A DNA stretch of 64,000 bases from Flavobacteriales bacterium (lineage in GTDB: Bacteria > Bacteroidota > Bacteroidia > NS11-12g > UBA9320). The translations under genes and the position numbers were made by a program. The stretch is taken from positions 310,001-374,000 of the forward strand of contig JACJZT010000002.1 in assembly GCA_020635455.1 (NCBI GenBank), given 5' to 3'. The notes beneath the pieces were generated by a model. It saw only the letters and a list, made by a program, of their open reading frames with translations. It was not told the origin of the DNA and searched no databases. Below, piece after piece: positions 54,501 to 62,545 of the stretch (positions are counted from its first letter, which is position 1; each line of letters opens with the position of its first letter).

Positions 54501-55184
54501 TGAAATGGGTAGTTTAAGTGAAGGAGGTGGATCGGGTTCTGCACCCTGACCTGTAGGTGAACCACCCTTGAAAGGATGAACAAAATAATAAACCAATGAA
54601 TCTCCGTCTGGATCAAGGGCTGTATTCAAAAACGAGGTGGTATCATTGGCACACATATAAGGAGATGGAACCCCTTTAAATACCGGCGAACTGTTTTTGA
54701 TGCTGGTGGGCGGAATGAAACAATAATACGTTTGACCCTGATCCGGCTGACCACCATTACCTGTAACAAGATTGTTCTGTATGTTTCGGCAACATCTCAC
54801 AAAGGTCAGATGGTAACCCAGGGTAGAAGGATCCACTTCAATAATTCCCTCGTAAAAACCTTCTTCAATACAAACACTGGGTTTAAAAGGACAATCTGTA
54901 TTACCCGGTGGCGAAACCAGTTTTTTTGAAATCAGTTTTATGCTCTGGGTTTTGTGTTTGGTCAGGTTAGAGTTGTTGTGATAAATTCCAATCTTTATTT
55001 CCGGATCAAAAGGAACTTCAGATTGCTGACAATCTCTGTATAAATTAAGTGTGATTTTGTAATTGAATTTGCCTCTGTTATTCTGGCCGAGATATTGATA
55101 ACTCATTGACCCCCCGATAAGGTGGGTTGAATTTGCGTCAAGTACGCAAAATGTTATCAAAAACAATGTAAATAGCCTTTTCAA
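51594..55184 (-). CDS. Large T9SS type B secreted protein with six immunoglobulin-like repeats
   Basis: 1196 residues. Signal peptide 1-19. The N-terminal region (about 20-410) has many Cys and proceeds as beta domains, including HLIGGSMSYQYLGQN, often seen in such adhesins. Six tandem PKD/Ig-like repeats of about 84 residues follow (about 417-920), each with a GPxxVC start, a Y-x-W core and GC-x-GD/SD end. A fibronectin-like part with IELNWSTLNSKDIDRTYRIE comes next, then the type B sorting (CHU_C) domain: VPNAFSPNNDGINDLFKV, IFDRWGEKIWE and the C-terminal 70 residues. Start TTG at 55184. Probably cell-surface or adhesive. Confidence 0.92.
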   Translation of the reverse strand: MKRLFTLFLITFCVLDANSTHLIGGSMSYQYLGQNNRGKFNYKITLNLYRDCQQSEVPFDPEIKIGIYHNNSNLTKHKTQSIKLISKKLVSPPGNTDCPFKPSVCIEEGFYEGIIEVDPSTLGYHLTFVRCCRNIQNNLVTGNGGQPDQGQTYYCFIPPTSIKNSSPVFKGVPSPYMCANDTTSFLNTALDPDGDSLVYYFVHPFKGGSPTGQGAEPDPPPSLKLPISTVVYNPGFSANQPFGNTGFSSIDRFNGLTQYFTRITGNFVVAIEVAEYRNGVLLGVVRLDLQIIFINCPPNKKPTISGDKGKDFVIEAGSKLCFNVISTDPDDDQLKLTQQGDIFTGANGWKGPKATLAAKTGKGSVVSEFCWQTSCDQARDAPYQFAVNVEDDGCPGKFNAANFKITVKPFESKIKISGPTIVCQNASARYFVTGLSKNSKLDWEAVNGVVLWEQGDSSMTIAWTGKDTGYVKVRETSQYGCFGDWKTLMVLIKPSPDKPVLTGPDTVCYGSGGKLYSISNFSAGMTAFWKVNSGTILSNNNSSVSVEWPVLGNQTLKVHLVNSNGCVSDTTYFKVNVRKPVPDILGPLSVCPNSKGIEYLTNPKNGSVYSWSVLGGLISGSNKGQSVKINWGNQGNGIVSVTETDKYGCLSDPKDLTVKKTYTLDAVAPFGKTSVCEFDKDVLYFVYNANGTTYQWSVTGGTMDTTSLASAISVDWGSRGNGLVTLSKTAYDSVNMKQCISIPAKLDVVIHPTPDADKISGDFDLCQLPDSVSYSVNGFAGSTYLWTINGSSTNISGQGTNTIKVAWNQPGSYTIRVQETSSNGCIGNPIDSIVIVRPKPATSVISGPLTVCDPNYDNHTYSVTGYPNSTYTWSILNGTIKSGMGTSSVNVDWNGIEPSWLKVIELSEYGCLGDTVTSLVVKDNLNLELLVVSVGLPDDQIELNWSTLNSKDIDRTYRIERRKTGTIAWDFVADIDNRKNYIDQPLNTDDFAYDYIIRSKDLCGVEKESEIHTNTWLFGAKTEDIYTVNIEFQNYLGFKNGVKKYILYRELNESGIYEPYDSFTTPTEKYYDNGLEGYNQCYRIVAVEEDGNLQMGWSNEICFNFAPTIYVPNAFSPNNDGINDLFKVQSGAIKTYNLKIFDRWGEKIWETDNYDEHWDGTYKSSPVQLGVYVYIITFTDFKDKVFGLNGTVHVIR

Positions 55185-55263
55185 ACCGAGTCTTTATCAA
55201 AATTAACGTAATTTTTTTAAAAAAGGTTGCATCTCACTGCGCTTTTTTTACAAAACAATGGTA

Positions 55264-55800
55264 TTAATTGGCAAAATAATTGGCGACTTCCAGAAGATCC
55301 TTAAAAGTAAGTTCGGAATTCGAATTGCCAGATCGGTCGATCCTGAAGGAAACCATACCACAATTTTGAGCAAACTGCATGTCTGAATCACTGTCTCCTA
55401 TCATAAAACTCTCCGTAAATTGGATTTCCGGATAGTCGTTTTTGGCCATAAGAGCCATGCCCGTTTTGGGTTTTCTACATGTACAACTTTCAGAACTAAG
55501 GTGTGGACAATGATAGATCGCATCCGGATGCAGCTCCTCCGGTATCATGGACAACATGTACTGATGGATGGTTTCAAGGGGATCGATCATTAGTTTTTTA
55601 CCTACACCCTGCTGATTGGTAACTATGAAAATACGTTTAAAGATTCTGCGAAAGATCGCAAGAGCATTGATAACATCCGGCAATAAGATAAATTCGTCTG
55701 TACTTTTAACATAATCCTGTACGCGAAGCTCATTGATCACTCCATCCCTGTCAATGAACAAGGCTGATCCTGCTTTAACTGAATAATTTCGGGAATTCAT
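55264..55800 (-). CDS. gmhB: D-glycero-manno-heptose 1,7-bisphosphate 7-phosphatase (GmhB type)
   Basis: 178 residues from the ATG at 55800; the open frame to 55866 adds a spurious hydrophobic stretch. HAD phosphatase: FIDRDGVINE with nucleophile and acid Asp, IFIVTNQQGVGKKL, zinc site YHCPHLSSESCTCRKPKTGM, and MIGDSDSDMQFA. Removes the 7-phosphate before the guanylyl transfer. Overlaps hddC by 26 bases. Clustered with hddC and hddA. Confidence 0.9.
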   Translation of the reverse strand: MNSRNYSVKAGSALFIDRDGVINELRVQDYVKSTDEFILLPDVINALAIFRRIFKRIFIVTNQQGVGKKLMIDPLETIHQYMLSMIPEELHPDAIYHCPHLSSESCTCRKPKTGMALMAKNDYPEIQFTESFMIGDSDSDMQFAQNCGMVSFRIDRSGNSNSELTFKDLLEVANYFAN

Positions 55801-56485
55801 TGTTTGCTTTGTTATAATCTTCAGGAATACCGATGTCAATAAAATAAGTATCGTAAACAAACCCATTCATATTCAAAAGATCTACGGACGTTTCAAGAAA
55901 ATCCTTTTCAAAGGAAAAACGCTCCGTTTCCGGAAACTTTGAAATTATTTCTCTGTTTAACATATAAACACCGGTATTGATCAAACCGTGTTCCAGCTTT
56001 GGATCTTTTTCATTAAAATTAATTATACGGCCATTTGATAAACCAACTGTTCCATATCTATATGGCTGACCCATAGGCTTTAAGGCCATGCTAAATAAAG
56101 ATTTTGATTCAAGATGTTTTGCGTAAAAATCTTTATGGTCCATTCTGAAAAATGTATCTCCGTTCAATACCAGTACGTTCTCTGATTTGGCAGATTTAAG
56201 GGCTTTTTTGATGCCGCCGCCGGTGCCAAGCGGAGTGTCTTCAACACAATATTCCAGGTTGACTTTTCCGTACTTATTTCCGAAACAGGCCTGTATCAAT
56301 TCGTGTTTATAACCGGTACTCAAAATAACTTTTGACGGGTTCAAAGGGGTTATGTAATCCAGAAGCCATTCTAAAAACGGGCGATCGGCGATCGGTGCCA
56401 TTGGTTTTGGAAGATCTTTGACCACGGATTTTAGTCTGGTGCCAAGACCTCCGGCCAAAACAATGATATCCGGAAACGCAGTCAT
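55775..56485 (-). CDS. hddC: D-glycero-alpha-D-manno-heptose 1-phosphate guanylyltransferase-like enzyme
   Basis: 236 residues. Sugar nucleotidyltransferase: IIVLAGGLGTRLKSVVKDLP (8-27) and KPMAPI, VLNGDTFFRMD with metal-binding Asp (about 105-115), and LINTGVYMLNREI. The neighbours HddA and GmhB point to GDP-D-glycero-alpha-D-manno-heptose formation; the substrate is inferred from context. It starts in the hddA stop (TAATG). Confidence 0.9.
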   Translation of the reverse strand: MTAFPDIIVLAGGLGTRLKSVVKDLPKPMAPIADRPFLEWLLDYITPLNPSKVILSTGYKHELIQACFGNKYGKVNLEYCVEDTPLGTGGGIKKALKSAKSENVLVLNGDTFFRMDHKDFYAKHLESKSLFSMALKPMGQPYRYGTVGLSNGRIINFNEKDPKLEHGLINTGVYMLNREIISKFPETERFSFEKDFLETSVDLLNMNGFVYDTYFIDIGIPEDYNKANNEFPKLFS

Positions 56486-57504
56486 TAAATAGAATAGGTA
56501 TAGACCCCCCCGGTCGTGAACTCATAGTTTTCAGCCGAGATCGAAAACTTTTTCAATGCTTCAATTACTTCATATCTACTGTTACCCGGACAATAAAAAA
56601 AGATATACCCTCCTCCTCCGGCACCGGATATTTTACCACCGTTTGAACCGGCTGAAATGGCGGCATCGTATATTTCGTCGATTTGAGGATTGGTAATCCC
56701 CTTTGCCATTTCCTTCTTGTTTTGCCAGCTGGCATGAAGGATCTCACCGATCTTATCAAGATTACCGGTAAGCAGGGCCTCCTTCATTCTTACCGACTGT
56801 TCTTTTAGTTTATGGGTAGCCTGCAATGCTGTTTGTTCGTTCGTAGCAATATTGTTGGATTGTTTAGCGATAATGTTGCTCGAATTCCGGCTCGTACCTG
56901 TGTAAAACAATACCAAATTGTGCTGTAATTCAATAATGTATTTTCGCTTAATCCTTAGTGGATTTACGATCACTTTATCGTCTTTATTGAATTCCATAAA
57001 ATTAAATCCACCAAAGGTAGCAGCATACTGATCTTGTTTACCACCGGCCATATTCAGATCAATTCTTTCAATTTCATAAGCAAGACGCGCAATGTCGTAT
57101 TCTCCAAGCGGAATGTTAAGCCATTCGGAAAATGCACCGATGATGGCAACGACGAGGGTTGAACTTGATCCTAATCCTGACCCCGCAGGTGCATCAACGA
57201 AGGTGCTTAATCGGAAACCCTGAGGGATGACCTTAAAATCCTTTACCATACGGTTGTAAACACCTTTAAGAATGTCTAACTTTCCATCCGGCTCAAGGTA
57301 AGAATTTACCGGATATCTGAGTTTCTCCTTTTTATCCATGGCAAAAAACTCGATTTGATCAGATATTCCGGGTTCAATAGTGGCGTATGCGTATTTACTG
57401 ATGGTAGCGTTTAAAATTGAGCCGCCATAAAGATCAGAATACGGACTCACATCGGTTCCGCCACCGGCAAGACCAATTCGTAATGGTGCTTTGCTTTTTA
57501 TCAT
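56485..57504 (-). CDS. hddA: D-glycero-alpha-D-manno-heptose 7-phosphate kinase (GHMP kinase)
   Basis: 339 residues from the ATG at 57504; the frame is open to 57561, but the family begins with SKAPLRIGLAGGGTDVSPYS. GHMP ATP-binding motif APAGSGLGSSSTLVVA (about 108-123) and the C-terminal SGAGGGGYIFFY. It phosphorylates the C1 of heptose-7-phosphate. Forms the cluster with hddC and gmhB. A box CATTTTTG (57514-57521, minus) lies about 10 bases before the start. Confidence 0.92.
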   Translation of the reverse strand: MIKSKAPLRIGLAGGGTDVSPYSDLYGGSILNATISKYAYATIEPGISDQIEFFAMDKKEKLRYPVNSYLEPDGKLDILKGVYNRMVKDFKVIPQGFRLSTFVDAPAGSGLGSSSTLVVAIIGAFSEWLNIPLGEYDIARLAYEIERIDLNMAGGKQDQYAATFGGFNFMEFNKDDKVIVNPLRIKRKYIIELQHNLVLFYTGTSRNSSNIIAKQSNNIATNEQTALQATHKLKEQSVRMKEALLTGNLDKIGEILHASWQNKKEMAKGITNPQIDEIYDAAISAGSNGGKISGAGGGGYIFFYCPGNSRYEVIEALKKFSISAENYEFTTGGVYTYSI

Positions 57505-57539
57505 CCTAAGCTGCAAAAATGCGAAAATGTATTTAAATG

Positions 57540-57564
57540 AAAAAGGGCTGAAACATTTCAACCC
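57540..57564 (-). terminator. Terminator of tRNA-Met
   Basis: Minus strand: GGGTTGAAATGTTTCAGCCC (57545-57564) folds into an 8-9 bp stem with one G-T pair, followed by TTTTT (57540-57544). It begins 7 bases after the tRNA 3' end and separates it from hddA. An A plus five T run on the other side may make it act in both directions. Confidence 0.7.
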
Positions 57565-57571
57565 ATTTTTG

Positions 57572-57645
57572 TAGCGGGGAGCAGGATCGAACTGCCGACC
57601 TCCGGGTTATGAATCCGACGCTCTAACCATCTGAGCTACCCCGCC
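57572..57645 (-). tRNA. tRNA-Met (anticodon CAT)
   Basis: 74 bases. Acceptor GGCGGGG pairs with CCCCGCT (G-T at pair 1-72). D-arm GCTCAGATGGTTAGAGC, anticodon loop TTCATAA giving CAT, T-arm GGCAGTTCGATCCTGCT, discriminator A, no encoded CCA. The normal 1-72 pair and D-loop favour elongator Met. A tRNA-Ile2 (lysidine-modified CAT) cannot be fully excluded by reading. Confidence 0.93.
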
Positions 57646-57659
57646 AAAGTAAAGAGGTG

Positions 57660-57667
57660 CAAAATTA
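57660..57667 (-). promoter_or_regulatory. Candidate -7 box (TAATTTTG) for tRNA-Met
   Basis: TAATTTTGCACC on the minus strand, 14 bases before the tRNA 5' end. The same 12 bases precede valS (17635-17646). Confidence 0.5.
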
Positions 57668-57692
57668 ATCTTTTGTCTATGAATTAAAAATA

Positions 57693-58433
57693 TTAAAATC
57701 CAAAGATTAAAAACAACAGAACAATGCCTACAAAGAAAAATAAAATTTCAATTCCGCCCAATCCAAGTCCGATCCAAGCCATATACCGATTATTATAACG
57801 CTCTTTTTGCTTGTTGGTCAATGAAAGGGAGACAATTCCCATTACGATGGCAGAAATGGCCAGGAAGAAAGAAATAAGGAGCAAATATTCGCTTATAAAC
57901 AGAAAGAAATACGTTTCTAGAACGATGAACAGAAAAAAAGATATCCAGGCCAAAATTCCTGCAGCAAATGAAATTATTGAGGGTATGTGATATTCTTTTT
58001 CAGGTTTCTCATCATCAGGTAATGGTTTTGTGTGAAAACTCCTAAACAAAACAGTCCTGTCAGAAACCGCTGATAATAAAGGTCTTGATCCACCGATTAA
58101 GGTTTGTAAGGTTTTAGACAGATGTTTCTTTTCATTTTTATGCTTACGGGAAGAATGGTTTTCCTTTACTGAAAATTTAGGCGATATAGCAGGTTTTGTT
58201 TCATCAATTACGGTAAAAACGTTTTGTATGGTCGTGTCCGTCCGTTCTCCGAGTAAGATCAATTCGTTCGAAGGATTCTCTCTTTTTGCTTTTCCTGAAT
58301 TTGATTCATTTTGAAAAAGTACCCTTTTTCTGGGAAGGTTACTGTAACGGGTACAGGAATTTAGTGTCAGCAAGATCCCTAAAAACGCCAGGGCCTTTAC
58401 AGAAATCCTAAAAGTATATGAACTCAGGTTCAT
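57693..58433 (-). CDS. Membrane lipoprotein with DUF4190-like C-terminus, uncharacterised
   Basis: 246 residues. N-terminal signal with lipobox-like LLTLNSC (Cys27), then a basic, low-complexity region rich in Lys, Ser and Asn (about 30-145). The C-terminal half (about 150-246) has three strong membrane helices, as in small DUF4190-type proteins that sit in the inner membrane. A lipoprotein signal followed by membrane helices is unusual. Function unknown. Upstream of tRNA-Met on the same strand. Confidence 0.72.
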   Translation of the reverse strand: MNLSSYTFRISVKALAFLGILLTLNSCTRYSNLPRKRVLFQNESNSGKAKRENPSNELILLGERTDTTIQNVFTVIDETKPAISPKFSVKENHSSRKHKNEKKHLSKTLQTLIGGSRPLLSAVSDRTVLFRSFHTKPLPDDEKPEKEYHIPSIISFAAGILAWISFFLFIVLETYFFLFISEYLLLISFFLAISAIVMGIVSLSLTNKQKERYNNRYMAWIGLGLGGIEILFFFVGIVLLFLIFGF

Positions 58434-58468
58434 TGCTTAAAATGAAACTTTGGATTGACCCACATTTA

Positions 58469-61351
58469 TCAAGCCCCCATTTCGGCATACGCCTCAAGCG
58501 GAAGGCAACTACAAACGAGGTTTCGGTCGCCATAGGTATTGTTAACCCTTGCAACGGAAGGCCAGAACTTATTGGCTTTAATATAAGGCAATGGGTACAC
58601 TGCCTTATGCCTTGTATAGGGACTTTCCCAATGGTCGTTCATAGAGGCAAGAGCGGTATGCGGAGCGTTTTTCAACACGTTATTATCCTTTGGATATAAA
58701 CCTTGCTCAATTTCACGAATTTCATTCCTTATTTCAATTAAAGCATCACAAAAACGATCCAGCTCTTCCTTTCCTTCACTTTCGGTCGGTTCGATCATCA
58801 TGGTTCCGGCTACTGGAAATGAAACAGTTGGAGCATGAAAACCATAATCCATCAATCGTTTTGCGATGTCTTCTACTTCCACACCTGTAGATGCCTTAAA
58901 CACTCTGGTGTCGATGATCAATTCATGAGCGGCAGTACCATTTATTCCGGTGTAAAGGGACTCATAATACCCTTTAAGTCTTGATTGAATGTAATTGGCA
59001 TTGAGAATGGCCGTTTCGGTAGCTTCTTTCAAGCCATTTCTTCCCATCATTTTGATGTAAGCATAGGAAATAAGCAATATTGAAGCCGAGCCCCATGGGG
59101 CAGCCGAGATGGCTGAAATAGACTTTTCTGTTCCCATTTCAACAAGAGGATGTCCCGGCAAATAAGGTTTCAGGTGTTCTGCCACGCCAATTGGTCCCAT
59201 TCCGGGTCCACCACCTCCATGAGGAATGCAAAAAGTTTTGTGTAAGTTAAGATGACAAACATCTGCTCCGATCATGCCCGGATTGGTCAAACCAACCTGA
59301 GCATTCATATTCGCTCCATCCATATATACCTGTCCACCATTGTCGTGAACGATCTGTGTGATCTCCTTAATGGTCTCTTCATAAATACCAAAAGTTGAAG
59401 GATAGGTTACCATTAAACAGGCAAGGTCATTTTTGTGCATTTCGGCTTTGCTCTTCAGATCATCCACATCGATGTATCCATGCTCCAAACACTTGATTAT
59501 TACGATCTTCATCCCTGCCATAACCGCTGAAGCCGGATTCGTTCCATGCGCTGATTCCGGGATCAGCGCTATATTGCGATGGCTTTGTCCCAGGTCCTTA
59601 AAATATTCACGGATCACCATTAAACCTGCATATTCTCCTTGTGAGCCCGCATTGGGTTGCAGACTCATGGCTGCAAAACCGGTAATTTCACAAAGGTCTC
59701 TGCTCAACTCATCTATGATTTCTTTGTACCCGATTGCCTGATCCAGTGGAACAAACGGATGTATTTGATTGAATTCGGGCCAGGTCACAGGGATCATTTC
59801 GGTGGTCGCATTAAGTTTCATGGTACAACTGCCCAGAGATATCATACTTTGACAAAGCGACAAGTCTTTTACTTCGAGTGATTTGATGTATCTCAGTAAT
59901 TCATGCTCGGAATGATAAAAATTAAAGACATGGTGAAGCATAAAATCGCTTGTTCTTGAATACGTATTTTCAAATCCATTTTCAGCTGTTTCAGCGTATT
60001 CATTTATGTCTATTTTTGGTTTCCCGGCTGAATGTGTAAAAACATCCACAATCTGCTGTATATCTTCAAGACCTGTTGTTTCATCAATGGAAACACCTAC
60101 GTGTTCATCAAAATATCTGAAATTCATTTCGGCATCCACTGAGGTTAAACGAAGTGAATTAATGCTGTTATGGTCCATTTCAATACAAAGAGTATCAAAA
60201 TAATTTGTATTGACCTGATTAAATCCTGCGACTTTAAGCACGCGGTCAAGCAAATTGGTCAAAGCAGCTATTCTGCCTGCGATCTTTTTCAAACCTCCGG
60301 GACCGTGATAAACCCCATACATACCGGCCATGATGGCTAGCAAAACCTGAGCTGTACAAATATTGCTCGTGGCCTTATCTCTTCGTATATGTTGTTCTCG
60401 GGTTTGCAAAGCCATACGAAGTGCATGGTTGCCTTGTGCGTCTACCGAAACACCGATGATGCGACCGGGAATTTGTCTTTTATATTCATCTTTGGTTGAA
60501 AAATATGCCGCATGCGGGCCACCATATCCCAATGGAACTCCAAAACGCTGTGAATTGCCAATTACACAATCGGCACCAAATTCTGCCGGAGGTGTCAAAA
60601 GAGTAAGAGACATGAGATCCGCCCCTACCGCAAGTAAGCCTCCAACTGAGTGAATTTTTTCAGCCAAGGATCGGTAATCATTGATGTTACCCAAATTATC
60701 AGGGTACTGTACATAGGCACCGAAAAATTCATTGTTAAATTCAATGGTTTTATAATCGCCAATTACCAGTTCAATGTTTATAGGTTCTGCCCTTGTTTTT
60801 AAAATATCAAGCGTTTGAGGAAAAGTATCTTTACTGACAAAAAACTTGTTTCCGTTTTCTTTTGGACTTAAACCGTGAAACATGTTCATTGCTTCAGCTG
60901 CAGCAGTACCTTCATCAAGTAAAGAAGCATTGGCAATAGGCAAACCTGTAAGGTCGCTGATCATTGTCTGGAAATTCAGTAAGGCTTCAAGTCTTCCTTG
61001 GGAAATCTCTGCCTGATATGGTGTATATTGAGTATACCATCCGGGATTTTCCATTATGTTCCTCAGAATAACCGGAGGAGTAATGGTATTGTAATACCCT
61101 GCTCCAATGTACGATTTATAGATCTTATTTTTCTGCGCGATCTTTCGGATGTCTTTAATGAATTGGAATTCAGAAACCGCTCTGGTAATGTTTAAAGGTT
61201 GTGACAAACGAATGTTATCAGGTACGGTCTTGCGAATAAGTTCATCTACGCTTGAAAACCCGATTGATTCAAGCATGACTAATCTTTCATCATCGGAAGG
61301 ACTGTTATGACGATAACTAAACTTTTCAAATTGATAGGCAGAATTTTCCAT
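58469..61351 (-). CDS. gcvP: Glycine dehydrogenase (decarboxylating), P-protein
   Basis: 960 residues, the fused homodimeric P-protein. The PLP Lys lies in NLHKTFCIPHGGGGPGMGPI (near residue 704); other landmarks are YIGAGYYNTITPPVILRNIM, RQIPGRIIGVSVDAQGNHAL and LGSCTMKLNATTEM. First step of glycine cleavage, with H-, T- and L-proteins encoded elsewhere. No glycine riboswitch was recognised upstream. Confidence 0.97.
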   Translation of the reverse strand: MENSAYQFEKFSYRHNSPSDDERLVMLESIGFSSVDELIRKTVPDNIRLSQPLNITRAVSEFQFIKDIRKIAQKNKIYKSYIGAGYYNTITPPVILRNIMENPGWYTQYTPYQAEISQGRLEALLNFQTMISDLTGLPIANASLLDEGTAAAEAMNMFHGLSPKENGNKFFVSKDTFPQTLDILKTRAEPINIELVIGDYKTIEFNNEFFGAYVQYPDNLGNINDYRSLAEKIHSVGGLLAVGADLMSLTLLTPPAEFGADCVIGNSQRFGVPLGYGGPHAAYFSTKDEYKRQIPGRIIGVSVDAQGNHALRMALQTREQHIRRDKATSNICTAQVLLAIMAGMYGVYHGPGGLKKIAGRIAALTNLLDRVLKVAGFNQVNTNYFDTLCIEMDHNSINSLRLTSVDAEMNFRYFDEHVGVSIDETTGLEDIQQIVDVFTHSAGKPKIDINEYAETAENGFENTYSRTSDFMLHHVFNFYHSEHELLRYIKSLEVKDLSLCQSMISLGSCTMKLNATTEMIPVTWPEFNQIHPFVPLDQAIGYKEIIDELSRDLCEITGFAAMSLQPNAGSQGEYAGLMVIREYFKDLGQSHRNIALIPESAHGTNPASAVMAGMKIVIIKCLEHGYIDVDDLKSKAEMHKNDLACLMVTYPSTFGIYEETIKEITQIVHDNGGQVYMDGANMNAQVGLTNPGMIGADVCHLNLHKTFCIPHGGGGPGMGPIGVAEHLKPYLPGHPLVEMGTEKSISAISAAPWGSASILLISYAYIKMMGRNGLKEATETAILNANYIQSRLKGYYESLYTGINGTAAHELIIDTRVFKASTGVEVEDIAKRLMDYGFHAPTVSFPVAGTMMIEPTESEGKEELDRFCDALIEIRNEIREIEQGLYPKDNNVLKNAPHTALASMNDHWESPYTRHKAVYPLPYIKANKFWPSVARVNNTYGDRNLVCSCLPLEAYAEMGA

Positions 61352-61372
61352 TTAAATCTTTATAAAAGTTGG

Positions 61373-61380
61373 CAAATTTA
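61373..61380 (-). promoter_or_regulatory. gcvP: Candidate -7 box (TAAATTTG) for gcvP
   Basis: Exact TAnnTTTG match on the minus strand, 21 bases before the ATG at 61351. No good -33 element. Confidence 0.42.
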
Positions 61381-61451
61381 CGATGATTTTTGCATTAATT
61401 TTCAGTTGAACATTAAACCTTATTCTGATCAAAAACCTGTTGAATTAAACT

Positions 61452-62327
61452 TCAGGATCCTGCGGTTGCAACAGACCCGTTTATCTTTTTAACCAATCCC
61501 TGAAGTACATTACCCGGGCCAACTTCCGTAAATTCAACGGCTCCGTCTGCGATCATGTTCTGGACGGACTGTGTCCATTTAACCGGTGCAGTCAATTGTA
61601 AGATCAGGTTTTTCTTTATTTCTTCAGGATCCGTAATTGCTGTAGTAGTCACATTTTGATAAACCGGACAAATGGGTTGGAAAAATTCTGTAGTAGAAAT
61701 TGCATCTTCCAGTTCTTTTCGGGCCGGTTCCATCAATGGAGAGTGAAACGCACCTCCGACAGGAAGTACAAGTGCTCTCCTCGCTCCAGCTTCTTTAAGT
61801 TTTTCACAGGCCATATCAATGCCTTTTATACTGCCGGATATGACCAATTGTCCGGGGCAATTATAATTGGCACATACAACCACTTCGTTATCAATGGAAG
61901 CACAGATCTGTTCAACAACCGAATCTTCCAAACCCAATACTGCCGCCATTGTTGACGGATTCATTTCACATGCTTTTTGCATGGCAATTGCTCGTTTATA
62001 AACCAACTGAAGTGCATCTTGAAATTTCAAGGTTTTATTTGCAACCAAAGCAGAAAATTCTCCCAGTGAATGTCCTGCAACCATATCCGGTGAAAAATTA
62101 TCGATCACAGAAGCTTTTGCAACCGAATGAAGAAATATTGCCGGTTGAGTGATCCGCGTTGCTTTCAGGGATTCGGCCGTTCCTTCAAACATTTCATAAC
62201 GGATGCTGAATCCCAGGATCTCATCAGCCATATCAAACATTTTTTTTACGGATACGGATGATTCGTACAGGTCTTTGCCCATACCCGGAAATTGCGACCC
62301 CTGACCGGGGAATATATATGCTTTCAT
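61452..62327 (-). CDS. fabD: Malonyl-CoA:ACP transacylase
   Basis: 291 residues. IFPGQGSQFPGMGKDLYES (5-23), active-site Ser87 in AGHSLGEFSAL, Arg in VYKRAIAMQKA (about 108-118), and the catalytic His in VGGAFHSPLMEPAR. Loads malonyl groups onto ACP for fatty acid synthesis. No other fab gene is near. 218-base gap upstream holds a 7-bp stem CATAGGT/ACCTATG (62361-62393) of unknown meaning. Confidence 0.96.
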   Translation of the reverse strand: MKAYIFPGQGSQFPGMGKDLYESSVSVKKMFDMADEILGFSIRYEMFEGTAESLKATRITQPAIFLHSVAKASVIDNFSPDMVAGHSLGEFSALVANKTLKFQDALQLVYKRAIAMQKACEMNPSTMAAVLGLEDSVVEQICASIDNEVVVCANYNCPGQLVISGSIKGIDMACEKLKEAGARRALVLPVGGAFHSPLMEPARKELEDAISTTEFFQPICPVYQNVTTTAITDPEEIKKNLILQLTAPVKWTQSVQNMIADGAVEFTEVGPGNVLQGLVKKINGSVATAGS

Positions 62328-62545
62328 TTAAGTATAAAGTTTATTACAGCAATATTAAGGCATAGGTTTCGTATGACAAAAAAGACACCTATGAATTATT
62401 AAGAATATGATACCGATTAATAAAAAGGATGTATTAAAAAAAGTTTAAAAAACTCATAATGATCAGGTACCAAATCGAATGCACTGCTAATTTCCATGTA
62501 ACGGATAAAACAGATTGGTTTGCAATTATTTCAATGTAAATATAT

